The position numbers were made by a program, and so were the translations under genes. The notes below the pieces were generated by a model. It worked only from the letters and a program-made list of their open reading frames with translations. It had not been told where the DNA came from and did not search any database. A stretch of 64,000 bases of DNA from Ruminococcus sp. (GTDB lineage Bacteria; Bacillota; Clostridia; Oscillospirales; Ruminococcaceae): assembly GCA_015066865.1 (NCBI GenBank), contig SVNQ01000005.1:24175-88174 (forward strand), read 5' to 3'. The first letter of the stretch is position 1; the number at the start of each line of letters is the position of its first letter. Positions 52,171-61,479 of this stretch are shown piece by piece.

Positions 52171-53925
52171 ATGGCATTTGACGGTGCATATTTATATGCA
52201 GTTAAACAGGAAATTGAAACACTCGTCGGTTCGAGAGCGGACAAGATTCACCAGCCTTCTCGTGACGAAATTGTCATTCATCTCCGTGGACGTGACGGTA
52301 TGCAGAAGCTTCTCATCAGCACGGCGGGTGATAGTGCCCGCATCCACCTGACGGAGGTTGCAATTGAGAATCCGGCAGTACCGCCCATGTTCTGCATGCT
52401 GCTGCGAAAGCATCTCGGCGGCGGAAAGCTGCTTTCCGTGCGTCAGGATGGACTGGAACGTATCCTGTTTCTGGATTTTGAGTGCGTGAATGAACTTGGG
52501 GATCATGTGCAGCTTACACTTGCGTGTGAGGTAATGGGCAGGTATTCCAACTGCATATTAATGTCTGAGGACGGTAATATTATCGACAGCCTTAAGCGTA
52601 ATGCGGATGTGACAAGAGAACGTGTAATCCTGCCCGGTTTTCCCTATGAAATGCCGCATCGCAGCCGTCGCTTGAATTTCATGGATACGGATGATGACAC
52701 GATTATTTCGGCAATTCTTCTCGCAGCGGATATGCCACTGGATAAGGCTCTGGTGCAGATTTTTGAGGGTGTATCCCCCCTGCTTGCGAGAGAATGGGCA
52801 TACTATGTGGGAAAAGCCGACACCATCCGAACACATGCCATGACGCAGGTGCATAGGGAACGCTTGCTCTTTGCACTGCATCGTACTGCCCATATGCTGA
52901 AGATGCAGGAATGCAGATTTTCCATCCTGCAAACGCCTGAGGGACAGCTTAAGGATTACTGTTTCCTGCGGCCTGAGCAGTATGGTGCATTGATGGTAGT
53001 GCGTCCTATGACGAGTGCAAGTGCTGCACTGGATGAATTTTATGCAAAGCGTGACCTTCATGCACGCATGAAACAACGTGCAAATGACTTGTTCCGACTG
53101 GTGATGACCAGACTGGAGCGTGTAAGCCGAAAGCTTGCCAATCAGCGTGCGGAGCTTGCGGAAACGGACAGGATGGAACAGAACAAGCTTTACGGAGATT
53201 TGCTTTCTGCGAATCTGTATCGCATCCAAAAAGGTGATACCGCTGCAGTGGTGGAGAATTTCTACGATGAAAATTTGACGCAGATCACCATTCCATTGCA
53301 GGTAAATCTCACTCCCGCACAGAATGCCCAGCGGTACTACACGCTCTATCGAAAGGCTGCAACAGCCAAAGAAAAGCTTGCTGAGCAGATCGCACAGGGT
53401 GAACAGGAGCTTTTGTATCTGGAAAGCGTATTTGACGTTCTGAGCCGTGCTGAATCCGAAGCAGATCTTTTGCTTTTGCGTGAGGAATTGTATGAACAGG
53501 GTTACAGCAAAAAGCGAAATCCCAAGCAAAAGCCTCCGAAACAGCAGCCCCCGATGGTGTATCGTTCCGAGGATGGATTCATGATTCTTGTCGGCAGAAA
53601 CAATCGACAGAATGATCTGCTTACAACGAAACAGGCAGCCAAACAGGACATCTGGCTGCATACACAGAATATTCCCGGTTCCCATGTTATTCTCGTAACA
53701 GACGGCGTGGAACCGAGTGAAACAGCCATCCGACAGGCAGCAGTATTGGCGGCATATCATAGCAAAGCGAGGGATTCCGCACAGGTTCCTGTGGATTTCT
53801 GCAAGGTGAAATTTGTCAAAAAGCCCAGCGGTGCCAAACCCGGTATGGTAATTTTCACAAATCAGCAGACGATCTATGTTAAGCCCGACGCTTCACTTTG
53901 TGAGAAGCTTGCACAGAACGTATAG
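52171..53925 (+). CDS. rqcH: Ribosome-associated quality control factor RqcH (NFACT)
   Basis: 584 residues: NFACT-N domain with DKIHQPSRDEIVIHLR and PPMFCMLLRKHL, helical hairpin, long coiled coil (about 290-425), and C-terminal NFACT-R domain DIWLHTQNIPGSHV. RqcH binds obstructed 50S subunits and recruits tRNA-Ala for C-terminal alanine tailing. The D-R pair of the Bacillus protein is E96-R97 here (GLERILF), a conservative change. AGGAGG precedes the start. Confidence 0.95.
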   Translation: MAFDGAYLYAVKQEIETLVGSRADKIHQPSRDEIVIHLRGRDGMQKLLISTAGDSARIHLTEVAIENPAVPPMFCMLLRKHLGGGKLLSVRQDGLERILFLDFECVNELGDHVQLTLACEVMGRYSNCILMSEDGNIIDSLKRNADVTRERVILPGFPYEMPHRSRRLNFMDTDDDTIISAILLAADMPLDKALVQIFEGVSPLLAREWAYYVGKADTIRTHAMTQVHRERLLFALHRTAHMLKMQECRFSILQTPEGQLKDYCFLRPEQYGALMVVRPMTSASAALDEFYAKRDLHARMKQRANDLFRLVMTRLERVSRKLANQRAELAETDRMEQNKLYGDLLSANLYRIQKGDTAAVVENFYDENLTQITIPLQVNLTPAQNAQRYYTLYRKAATAKEKLAEQIAQGEQELLYLESVFDVLSRAESEADLLLLREELYEQGYSKKRNPKQKPPKQQPPMVYRSEDGFMILVGRNNRQNDLLTTKQAAKQDIWLHTQNIPGSHVILVTDGVEPSETAIRQAAVLAAYHSKARDSAQVPVDFCKVKFVKKPSGAKPGMVIFTNQQTIYVKPDASLCEKLAQNV

Positions 53926-53945
53926 TGCAGGAGAAAGGAGCATGC

Positions 53946-54455
53946 ATGAAACGACTGGACGAAGCTTTTTTTCATCGTGACTGTCTGGAGGTTGCGCCCG
54001 ATCTTGTCGGAAAAATACTGGTACGCCGTCTTTCGGATGGAACAATTCTTCGGGAACGCATTGCAGAAACTGAGGCGTACCGCGGTACGGAGGATCTGGC
54101 CTGTCATGCATCGAAGGGGAGAACTCCGCGCACAGAAATGCTGTATCGTGAAAGCGGCGTGATCTATGTTTATCTCTGTTACGGGATGCATTATCTGATG
54201 AATGTCATCACCGGTGAAAAGGAGCAGCCGCAGGGCGTGCTGTTTCGGGCAGGCGTGGAGCATGACGGCCCTGCAAAGCTGACGAAGTATTTGCAGGTGG
54301 ATAAACAATTCAACGGTGAAAGCTTTCTGCACTGTGAGGAATTGTGGGTGGAGGATGACGGTACCCCCTGCAGCTTTCATACAGATGTGCGTGTCGGAAT
54401 CGACTATGCCGGAGAAGTCTGGAAGAACAAACCGTGGCGCTATATTCTCGATTAA
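53946..54455 (+). CDS. DNA-3-methyladenine glycosylase (AAG/MPG family)
   Basis: 169 residues. RIAETEAYRGTEDLACHAS and VYLCYGMHYLMNVIT contain the catalytic glutamate and the base-flipping tyrosine region. It removes alkylated purines in base excision repair. At 169 it is shorter than the roughly 200 usual, lacking part of the C-terminal portion. ATG 53946 follows AAAGGAG. Confidence 0.88.
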   Translation: MKRLDEAFFHRDCLEVAPDLVGKILVRRLSDGTILRERIAETEAYRGTEDLACHASKGRTPRTEMLYRESGVIYVYLCYGMHYLMNVITGEKEQPQGVLFRAGVEHDGPAKLTKYLQVDKQFNGESFLHCEELWVEDDGTPCSFHTDVRVGIDYAGEVWKNKPWRYILD

Positions 54456-54458
54456 TAT

Positions 54459-54501
54459 AAATCCCCCAAATTGTCTGAGAAAGACAGTTTGGGGGATTTT
54501 G
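54459..54501. terminator. Terminator after the glycosylase gene
   Basis: 18-bp stem (54459-54476 with 54482-54499, one G-U pair) followed by TTTTGTC. Confidence 0.9.
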
Positions 54502-54531
54502 TCTATAGCGTACAGAAAATATGCGTAAAAA

Positions 54532-54561
54532 AGGCTTTACCCCGTTTTCGGAGTAAAGCCT
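54532..54561 (-). terminator. Terminator of the YbjN-like gene
   Basis: Stem AGGCTTTAC/GTAAAGCCT with a short inner CCG/CGG; the minus strand continues with TTTTTTAC. Confidence 0.85.
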
Positions 54562-54585
54562 GTAGATATTATGGAACTATGCAGA

Positions 54586-55071
54586 TCAGTCGTTGGAATT
54601 TTCCATTTCGATAAACTGTTCAACCGTCATCATACCCTTATTGAGCATGAAGAATCTGTCATTGTACTTGTCGATACTGCTGGATGCAGCAGCGATCATA
54701 TATCTGAATACTTCCTTGCCCAGAATGCTGTCCATAAATGCCTGTGTAACTCTGAAACGAATCTCACCATCGGACATATCATAATCGAATGAACCGTTGA
54801 TCAGACCGTAGTTTGCAACAGCCACAGCAATCGCTGCATCAACTCTCTTATCCTCGCTGATGTGGAACGGCATCGGGGACAGGAGCTGTACGATCTCACG
54901 ATCAGCGTGTACAAAGAACAGGATCTCCATCGGGAAGTCATCGCCTCTGACAGTGCAGGAGATTACCAGATCCTCGTCATGTCTTTCATACTTAAAGTCC
55001 ATGTCATCAAACATCTGACAAATGCTCTCATAAACGCTCTGTGCAACCTTCATGTTCTTTTCATCACTCAT
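54586..55071 (-). CDS. YbjN-like protein
   Basis: 161 residues, soluble and acidic, alternating helix and strand. VYESICQMFDDMDFKYERHDEDLVI and later VANYGLINGSFDYDMSDGEIRFR match the YbjN / type III chaperone-like fold. Start at 55071 has GGAGG at good distance. It lies directly downstream of the double AAA gene (114 bp) and may act as its partner; YbjN-fold proteins are often adaptors or chaperones. Confidence 0.75.
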   Translation of the reverse strand: MSDEKNMKVAQSVYESICQMFDDMDFKYERHDEDLVISCTVRGDDFPMEILFFVHADREIVQLLSPMPFHISEDKRVDAAIAVAVANYGLINGSFDYDMSDGEIRFRVTQAFMDSILGKEVFRYMIAAASSSIDKYNDRFFMLNKGMMTVEQFIEMENSND

Positions 55072-55184
55072 AATGAATACCTCCAAAAAATATTTTTATT
55101 GTAACTGATCCCTCAGTTAGTTTTATGTGTTTGCTGATTCACGTTCCGCAAGTGCTGCGGAGGATGATGGCGAATCTGTTGGAT

Positions 55185-57245
55185 TTAGATGAAACCAATG
55201 GGCTTGTTTTTCTTCTGCATGATATTCTGGAATTCCTTTTCAGCAGTTGCCAGACGGAAATCCTCAACAGCCAATGCAGTGCATTTTTTCTGCGCCATCT
55301 GACAGCGAAGGACAGCCTTACCCCATGTTCTCTCAAACAGGTTTCTTGCAAATCTTGCATTGCTGAATTCCTTGGCATTCATAAGCTCATCGGACAAATT
55401 GTTGAAATAGTCCTTGACTGCATTTTCAAAATCTGACTGGTATGTAAAGCTTTTCTTGACCATTCCGAGGAAAATCTGCGCAAGCTGTTCTCTGGAATAA
55501 TTCGGAAAATCAATCTGATACGGCATACGGCTTTTCAAACCCACATTACCCGTCATCAGCTTTTCCATTTCATCCGGATAACCAGCCATGATTACCATCA
55601 GATCTGTACGGTGATTTTCCATTTCTGCAACCAGTGTGTCAATTGCTTCTCTGCCATAATCTGCTGTGCTGAAACTATCTGCACGATACAAGGAATAGGC
55701 TTCGTCAATAAACAGTACCGATCCGTAAGCATCCCTGCACATGCTTGCAGTTTTGGGTGCGGTTTCGCCCACATAGCGGCCGCAGAAATCTCTGCCGGAA
55801 TACTCAAAGAAATTGCCGTTTCGCAGGATACCCTTTTCTTTCAGGATTTTACCGATAATTCTTGCGACAGTCGTTTTACCCGTACCCGGATTACCCACAA
55901 AACGCATATGGATGCAGGGAGAACCGAGTGACTCATTGTGCATGGAAGTTTCGATCTGAGCAATGATCTCCTCCACACGCTGCTGAATGGCTTCCATTCC
56001 CACAAGCTCACTGAGCATCTGCATGCCGGTCTGGTTCAGACCCGTGCTGAAGGAAATCAAATCGAGAATCTCCTCTTTTCGGATCACAGAATCATCATTG
56101 CCGGAACCGGCATCATGCAGCTGCTTGAGGTAGATCATTTCCAGAATTACCTTGCGTACAGTGTTGATTCCGTAAAATCTTCCGTCATTCTTTTCTTCTG
56201 TAATCCTCTGGCGGAATACATCCCATGCATCTGCCTCGGCGGTGAAGCCCATTTCAGTCAGCAGAGCCTGCGCACATACATCAAGCTCTTGGGAATCAAA
56301 CGGAATGATAGAGAAATCCTTGACAAAGAGCTGGTCATTCAGATTATTGTGCAGTTCCAGCAGAATGTTCTTCTCCACAAAGGGCACACGGAAAAATACA
56401 ATATTCTCACCTGCGTGCAGGTCAATGGTTTTCAGAAAATCACGGAATTCCTTATCATCGGTATTGGACATCCATTCGGAAATATCAATGCACACGATTT
56501 TTCCGCCGCTTGATTTCTGGAAACAAGACAAAGCGGAGGAAAAAGGAGATTCCATCGGATTTTTTGTCTGCGGTGGAAGCAGTGCAACTTCTGTCACTCT
56601 CTTTTTGGATGCGAATTTGAACAGTCCATGTTCCTCGATCAGATCTGCGAACAGATTCAGATAAGTGGACAACCCGTAGCCGTCATTGACAGAAACCAGA
56701 TAACTTCTGTGTGTGAATGCATCAAAGGTACCGTGTTTTTGGATGTATGGCGCAATTCTGACGCACTCCTCGGCGATTTCCTTAAATTCGGATGCACCGA
56801 CAAGGTCTTTGATTCTCTCCATTGCCGATAGCGTTTCGTCTTTGATCTCAGGTTTCTTTGTTTCTATCTTTTCTTTAATTTTAGAAGTGGTTTCACTGGC
56901 AATGATTTCTTCCACCGAAGGAAGCTCATCTGCCGGTTTAGCTTCCTCCTCCGGTTCATCGTATTCATCCACTGTAAGTGTATAAACCTTGCTGTCAGCT
57001 TCCAGATGATACAGCTGTGCAAGCATATCCTCAATTTCTTTCTGCATGACAGCAGGATTGGAATCGTCCGGAATATCAATCACACCGCTGCAATCCGTCA
57101 GACTCGCATCGAGCTTTGTGACCTCATATTTCTTTTTGAGTTCAAAGGTAAAACGGTCAATGGGGAGTACCATATCTTCCCGTTTGGAAAGCACCCATGC
57201 AGGATTGAACGAGATGCTGAATGAAATTTTTTTATCCGTATTCAT
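55185..57245 (-). CDS. Double AAA ATPase, CbxX/SpoVK-type with degenerate first module
   Basis: 686 residues. N-terminal beta-rich part (1-100), charged linker (100-140), a first AAA-like module (about 145-400) whose P-loop is G189-Y-G-L-S-T194 without the lysine but which keeps IVCIDISEW, and a second intact CbxX/CfqX-type module with Walker A GNPGTGKTT (451-459) and LFIDEA (511-516). The degenerate/active pair is as in CbbX-SpoVK-like proteins and the EccA neighbourhood, though no ESX genes are seen. Preceded by a good sigma-A promoter. Substrate unknown. Confidence 0.85.
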   Translation of the reverse strand: MNTDKKISFSISFNPAWVLSKREDMVLPIDRFTFELKKKYEVTKLDASLTDCSGVIDIPDDSNPAVMQKEIEDMLAQLYHLEADSKVYTLTVDEYDEPEEEAKPADELPSVEEIIASETTSKIKEKIETKKPEIKDETLSAMERIKDLVGASEFKEIAEECVRIAPYIQKHGTFDAFTHRSYLVSVNDGYGLSTYLNLFADLIEEHGLFKFASKKRVTEVALLPPQTKNPMESPFSSALSCFQKSSGGKIVCIDISEWMSNTDDKEFRDFLKTIDLHAGENIVFFRVPFVEKNILLELHNNLNDQLFVKDFSIIPFDSQELDVCAQALLTEMGFTAEADAWDVFRQRITEEKNDGRFYGINTVRKVILEMIYLKQLHDAGSGNDDSVIRKEEILDLISFSTGLNQTGMQMLSELVGMEAIQQRVEEIIAQIETSMHNESLGSPCIHMRFVGNPGTGKTTVARIIGKILKEKGILRNGNFFEYSGRDFCGRYVGETAPKTASMCRDAYGSVLFIDEAYSLYRADSFSTADYGREAIDTLVAEMENHRTDLMVIMAGYPDEMEKLMTGNVGLKSRMPYQIDFPNYSREQLAQIFLGMVKKSFTYQSDFENAVKDYFNNLSDELMNAKEFSNARFARNLFERTWGKAVLRCQMAQKKCTALAVEDFRLATAEKEFQNIMQKKNKPIGFI

Positions 57246-57325
57246 GAAAAATTCCCTCTGTTTTCAGTATTCTAATTTGTTTTAGATGCAAAGTGTTGAT
57301 AAAGTGTACATAACATCACAGAGTT

Positions 57326-57354
57326 ATTATATCAAATTTTGTTAAAAAAGTCAA
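57326..57354 (-). promoter_or_regulatory. Sigma-A promoter of the AAA/YbjN unit
   Basis: Minus strand: TTGACT (57354-57349), 17-bp spacer, TATAAT (57331-57326), 81 bp before the start. Confidence 0.88.
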
Positions 57355-57398
57355 GTGCAAATGAATATTTGTAAGAAATTATTTTTTTAATGAAAAAA

Positions 57399-57424
57399 AT
57401 GAGTCCCATATGGATGGGACTCAT
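57399..57424 (-). terminator. Terminator of putP
   Basis: Perfect 11-bp stem ATGAGTCCCAT/ATGGGACTCAT with a 4-base loop; the minus strand continues with seven T. Confidence 0.92.
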
Positions 57425-57440
57425 AAAAGAGTGATAACGA

Positions 57441-58988
57441 TTATTTCGCTTTCAGTTCTGCATTGACAGCATCAAATTCATCAATGATTCCCTGTTCGGG
57501 TTTTGCCGTTGCCAGAGATACAATGATGATTGCTGCGAGTGCAGCGATGAATGCCGGCAGCAGTTCATAGATTGCCCAGACACCGCCGATGGGGGCGATG
57601 AGGAATTTCCATACGAATACCATAATGCCGCCAACGACCAGACCGGCAAGCGCACCCCATTTGTTGGAACGCTTCCAGAACAGAGCACAGAGCATTACCG
57701 GACCAAATGTTGCACCAAAACCAGCCCATGCAAAAGAAACAATGCGGAATACGGAGCTGTTCGGGTTCCATGCAACGATAACGGACAGGATAGCGATAAC
57801 GATCAGAACGGCTCTTGCAGAGAACATGGACTGCTTGTCCGTGAGCTTTACCTTAAACATACCCTTGAGCAGGTTTTCAGACATACTCGAAGATGCAGCC
57901 AGCAGCTGGGAGTCGGACGTGGACATTGTGGATGCAAGAATACCGGAGAAGATCAGACCGCCCAGTATAGCCATGAGAACGCCGTGTTTGCTCATGAAGG
58001 TTGCCATTTCCATGATAATGGTTTCTGCTTCAGAACTGCCAACCAGTGTTTTGATGGTGCCTTCAGCAGAGAGTGCGTTGCCGATAATACCAATGAAAAT
58101 TGCAATACCCATGGAGATCACAACCCATATGGATGCAATTCTTCTGGATGTAGCTACCTTGTTCTTATCTTCAATCGCCATGAAGCGCAGCAGAATGTGC
58201 GGCATACCGAAGTATCCCAGACCCCATGCAAGAGTAGATGCGATCGGCAGTGCGCCGTAGGAAGTGGATTCACCGCCATCAGGATTGTGCAGGGCTGTGA
58301 AAGAGAGATAGTCCTTCAGTTCGCCTGCATTTTCCATAACTGCGCCAATGCCGCCTGCAGTAATCACACCGAATACAACCAGAAGAACCAGAGCCAGTGT
58401 CATTACAATACTCTGAATCAGGTCAGTCGTGGATGCTGCAAGGAATCCGCCGATGCTGGTGTAAGCAATGATGATAATGGCACTTGCAATCATTGCAGCG
58501 TGATAATTAATGCCAAAGAGTGTGGAGAAGAGCTTGCCGCATGCTGCAAATCCGGATGCTGTGTACGGCACAAAGAACACCAGAATAATAATGGCAGCAA
58601 TACCCATGAGGATATTTTTTCTGTCACGATAGCGATTGGAGAAGAAATCCGGGATGGTGATGGAGTTGCCGCATTTTTGTGTGTAGACACGCAGACGTTT
58701 TGCAACGATCAGCCAGTTGACATAAGTACCGATGGCAAGACCGATTGCCGTCCAGCCTGCTTCTGCACAGCCTGTCAGATAGGCAACGCCGGGAAGTCCC
58801 ATAAGCAGCCAGCTGCTCATATCGGAAGCTTCCGCACTCATTGCGGTAACGATGGGACCGAGCTTACGGCCGCCGAGGTAGAAGTCGCTGACATTTTCGT
58901 TCTTTTTGGAACAGAAAATGCCAATGCCTACCATCATCAGCATGTAGCCGATAATGGTCACAAGCATGATAATCAGGTTTGATTCCAT
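57441..58988 (-). CDS. putP: Sodium/proline symporter (SSS family)
   Basis: 515 residues, 13 membrane helices. SDFYLGGRKLGP after helix 1, SAEASDMSSWLLMGLPG (sodium- and proline-site region in PutP), SNRYRDRKN, and helix-8 region STMSTSDSQLLAASS match PutP closely. It imports proline with sodium. The start codon is 34 bases from the only Shine-Dalgarno; a hairpin between them brings the two together (see the entry at 58989). Confidence 0.92.
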   Translation of the reverse strand: MESNLIIMLVTIIGYMLMMVGIGIFCSKKNENVSDFYLGGRKLGPIVTAMSAEASDMSSWLLMGLPGVAYLTGCAEAGWTAIGLAIGTYVNWLIVAKRLRVYTQKCGNSITIPDFFSNRYRDRKNILMGIAAIIILVFFVPYTASGFAACGKLFSTLFGINYHAAMIASAIIIIAYTSIGGFLAASTTDLIQSIVMTLALVLLVVFGVITAGGIGAVMENAGELKDYLSFTALHNPDGGESTSYGALPIASTLAWGLGYFGMPHILLRFMAIEDKNKVATSRRIASIWVVISMGIAIFIGIIGNALSAEGTIKTLVGSSEAETIIMEMATFMSKHGVLMAILGGLIFSGILASTMSTSDSQLLAASSSMSENLLKGMFKVKLTDKQSMFSARAVLIVIAILSVIVAWNPNSSVFRIVSFAWAGFGATFGPVMLCALFWKRSNKWGALAGLVVGGIMVFVWKFLIAPIGGVWAIYELLPAFIAALAAIIIVSLATAKPEQGIIDEFDAVNAELKAK

Positions 58989-59029
58989 AACGATGTGTGT
59001 ATGAATTTTTCTAATTCATACGCCTCCTT
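58989..59029 (-). promoter_or_regulatory. Shine-Dalgarno separated from the putP start by a hairpin
   Basis: Minus strand: AAGGAGG (59029-59023), one base, then a perfect 8-bp stem GTATGAAT/ATTCATAC (59021-59014 with 59006-58999, 7-base loop), then ten bases and the ATG. If folded, the effective spacing is about 11 bases. The stem also carries a mini frame ATG-AAT-TAG. No other ribosome binding site is seen. Confidence 0.65.
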
Positions 59030-59084
59030 TCATGATGTCTGGGACATACGCATAGTACGCCCCGATTTGGAAATACCAATTTTA

Positions 59085-59113
59085 ATTATACCATAGAATC
59101 GAAAGAAATACAA
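59085..59113 (-). promoter_or_regulatory. Sigma-A promoter of putP
   Basis: Minus strand: TTGTAT (59113-59108), 17-bp spacer, TATAAT (59090-59085). Confidence 0.75.
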
Positions 59114-59155
59114 TAGCGCAGAGTTCCAGAAAAATAGATCAATTTTTGTAAACTA

Positions 59156-59184
59156 TTGACAAATTGTCGGCGGCATTGTACAAT
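59156..59184 (+). promoter_or_regulatory. Sigma-A promoter of the GNAT gene
   Basis: TTGACA (59156-59161) and TACAAT (59179-59184), spacer 17 bp, divergent from the putP promoter. Confidence 0.88.
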
Positions 59185-59223
59185 ATAGGCAGAGAGAAAT
59201 TGATTTTCAAAGGAGGTTACAGT

Positions 59224-59988
59224 ATGAAGATCGTAAACCCAGAGATTTCGCATGTGCATCAGCTGCGGAAGCTATGGCAGGAGGCTTTTTCGGATACTGA
59301 GGGATTTATAGAGCAATTCTTTCTAACGGCATTCAGTAAAGAGCGATGTCGCTGTGCAATTGTGGATGATCACATTGCAGCTGCATTGTATTGGTTTACA
59401 TGCAGCTATCACGAACGGCGTGTTGCGTATCTTTATGCAGTGGCGACCGACTTCGCGTTTCGGGGACGTGGGATCTGCCATCGTCTGATGGAGGATACAC
59501 ATATTCATTTAAAAAAACTGGGGTATGATGCTGTGATCCTTGTGCCGGGAAGTGAATCACTGTTTCATTTTTATGAACGTATGGGATACCGGCTTTGCAG
59601 CAGCATCCGTGAGATTCATTGTGCAGCATCGGACGAGGAAATCATGACTGAACGCATCAGCAAGCAGGAATATGCGAACAAAAGACGTGTGTTTTTGCCG
59701 GAAAACGGAATTGTTCAGGAACAAGAGAATCTTGATTTTCTCGGAAGGGTCGAGAATCTTTATGCGGGAGAGGGATTCCTGCTTGCAGGACATCGTGAGG
59801 AGGAAACTTTTATTGGTGTGGAACTGCTCGGAGATTTATCTGCTGCCCCAAAAATTTTAAAACGATTGGGATGCAGGAACGGGACTTTCCGCACGATAGG
59901 TGAGGGGAAGCCTTTTGCGATGTGTTACCCTTTGTCAGAAACGATTGATGTTTCACATGTGTATTTTGGAATTGCGTTTGATTTATAG
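59224..59988 (+). CDS. GNAT-family N-acetyltransferase
   Basis: 254 residues. N-terminal GNAT domain with the acetyl-CoA loop (VATDFAFRGRGICHRLM, of the R/Q-x-x-G-x-G/A kind) and LVPGSESLFHFYERMGY; the C-terminal ~110 residues form a second, less clear domain as in the two-domain Eis-like or YkwB-like families. Substrate unknown. Start chosen after AAAGGAGG at proper distance. Confidence 0.85.
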   Translation: MKIVNPEISHVHQLRKLWQEAFSDTEGFIEQFFLTAFSKERCRCAIVDDHIAAALYWFTCSYHERRVAYLYAVATDFAFRGRGICHRLMEDTHIHLKKLGYDAVILVPGSESLFHFYERMGYRLCSSIREIHCAASDEEIMTERISKQEYANKRRVFLPENGIVQEQENLDFLGRVENLYAGEGFLLAGHREEETFIGVELLGDLSAAPKILKRLGCRNGTFRTIGEGKPFAMCYPLSETIDVSHVYFGIAFDL

Positions 59989-60127
59989 TGGGTATGGATG
60001 CCATTGAAGCGCCTTGAATTTTGAAACCTTCATAAAAGTGGACGTAAATGCAAAAACGGTGGATAATCCGATTAACCACATTTTGATAAAAAGGATAATT
60101 TCATCCACCTAATCATTACTTTGTATG

Positions 60128-60156
60128 TTGTTTTTCTCAGAATTGTATGATACAAT
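60128..60156 (+). promoter_or_regulatory. Probable promoter of the dockerin-esterase
   Basis: TTGTTT (60128-60133) and TACAAT (60151-60156), spacer 17 bp. A TATAAT at 60162-60167 lies just downstream and could be used instead. Confidence 0.6.
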
Positions 60157-60219
60157 AATAGTATAATTTTCGTGAAAAATAGTAAAAATGCACTTAATTA
60201 ATGAAAGGGATGAAAAATT

Positions 60220-61479
60220 ATGAAATCAAAACGTATTGCGGCCGGCTTGACAGCGATAATGTGCTGTGCAGGTATGCTGTGTGTGATGCCGTATGGCGGC
60301 GTGCAGACAGATGCGGCAGAAGAGCGGAATCATGCCAATGCTGTGGTGACTGCCGAAAATGGCGAGGACTATTTCAATGGCAGTACAGCGATGCTGATCA
60401 AGGGCGATGTGGATTTCAGCGGCACTATCACTGCATTTGACCTTGCCTTGGCAAAGAAGGGGCTAACAAACGGATTTTCATCAGAAAACGGGAAATACGC
60501 TGCGGACATCGATGAAAATGGAACGGTAGAAGTTTTGGATGTCATTCAGCTTGTGCAATTTATAATGGGCAGAAATGATAAATTTACAGTTGTCGAACAA
60601 CCCACTGAGCCGCCAACCGACGCACCTGAAACTTCCGTTGATCCTACAAAATATATGGAGAGTGTAAGACAGGCTATGACAAATTCTGTACCGGCATCTG
60701 CAACCGCATCAAATTCCTACGGTAAGCTTGAAGCAATCACCTATTTTTCGAAGAAAGCGGAAAAGAACAAGCAGGCGAATGTCCTGCTTCCCGATGGTTA
60801 TAATACGAATGAAAAATATCCCGTACTGTATGTAAATCATGGTATTTTCGGTGATCAGAATTCCATGCTTGACGGTTCTATGAAGATCAGAGAAATGGCT
60901 GGAAACCTTGCAAACAGCGGCGAAGCGAAGAAAATGATCATCGTTTACACATCCATGTTCACGAGCAAGACGCTGAACCAGTGTACGGGCTTCACGATTG
61001 AAAACACGATTGCATATGATGATTTCCTCTATGATCTGACAGAAAGTCTGATGCCGTACATGGAAAGCAATTATTCCGTAGCAACCGGCAGAGAGAATAC
61101 AGCGATCACCGGTTTCTCTATGGGTGGCAGGGAAGCGCTCTATATAGGCGTTTCCAGACCTGATCTGTTCGGCTATATTGGTGCTGCGTGTCCTGCTCCC
61201 GGTGTCACCCCCGGCAGCGATCACTTTATGAATCATCCCGGAAATATGCAGGAAAACGAATTTAAGATCAAGGATTCCCGCTACAATCCATATGTGTTCA
61301 TGATTACGGGCGGAACAAATGACGGTGTGGTTGGTACGTTCCCGCAGAGCTACCACAATATCCTGACAACAAACGGATGTGACCATATCTGGCAGGAGAT
61401 CCAGGGCGGCGGACATGATGCAAGCTGTGTTGTACCGCATATGTACAATTTCCTGAGAGGCATTTTTAAAGTGAATTAA
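60220..61479 (+). CDS. Secreted dockerin-bearing esterase (CE1 / feruloyl or acetyl-xylan esterase-like)
   Basis: 419 residues. Signal peptide (1-33), N-terminal type I dockerin at about 58-118 with two calcium loops (GDVDFSGTITAFD and ADIDENGTVEVLD), a Pro/Thr linker (about 124-142), and an alpha/beta hydrolase with nucleophile S300 (GFSMGG), H399 (GGGHDAS) and probable acid D368. Dockerins plug enzymes into cellulosome scaffoldins; esterases of this class remove feruloyl or acetyl groups from xylan. Dockerin before the catalytic domain is unusual compared with clostridial cellulosomes. Confidence 0.92.
   Translation: MKSKRIAAGLTAIMCCAGMLCVMPYGGVQTDAAEERNHANAVVTAENGEDYFNGSTAMLIKGDVDFSGTITAFDLALAKKGLTNGFSSENGKYAADIDENGTVEVLDVIQLVQFIMGRNDKFTVVEQPTEPPTDAPETSVDPTKYMESVRQAMTNSVPASATASNSYGKLEAITYFSKKAEKNKQANVLLPDGYNTNEKYPVLYVNHGIFGDQNSMLDGSMKIREMAGNLANSGEAKKMIIVYTSMFTSKTLNQCTGFTIENTIAYDDFLYDLTESLMPYMESNYSVATGRENTAITGFSMGGREALYIGVSRPDLFGYIGAACPAPGVTPGSDHFMNHPGNMQENEFKIKDSRYNPYVFMITGGTNDGVVGTFPQSYHNILTTNGCDHIWQEIQGGGHDASCVVPHMYNFLRGIFKVN

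Noticed and set aside
52558..53760. 400-codon minus-strand frame opposite rqcH
   Set aside because: RqcH is complete on the plus strand; no start signals on the minus strand.
59990..60120. Small gene between the GNAT and esterase genes
   Set aside because: Only short frames without ribosome sites; one weak inverted repeat was seen, nothing else supportable.
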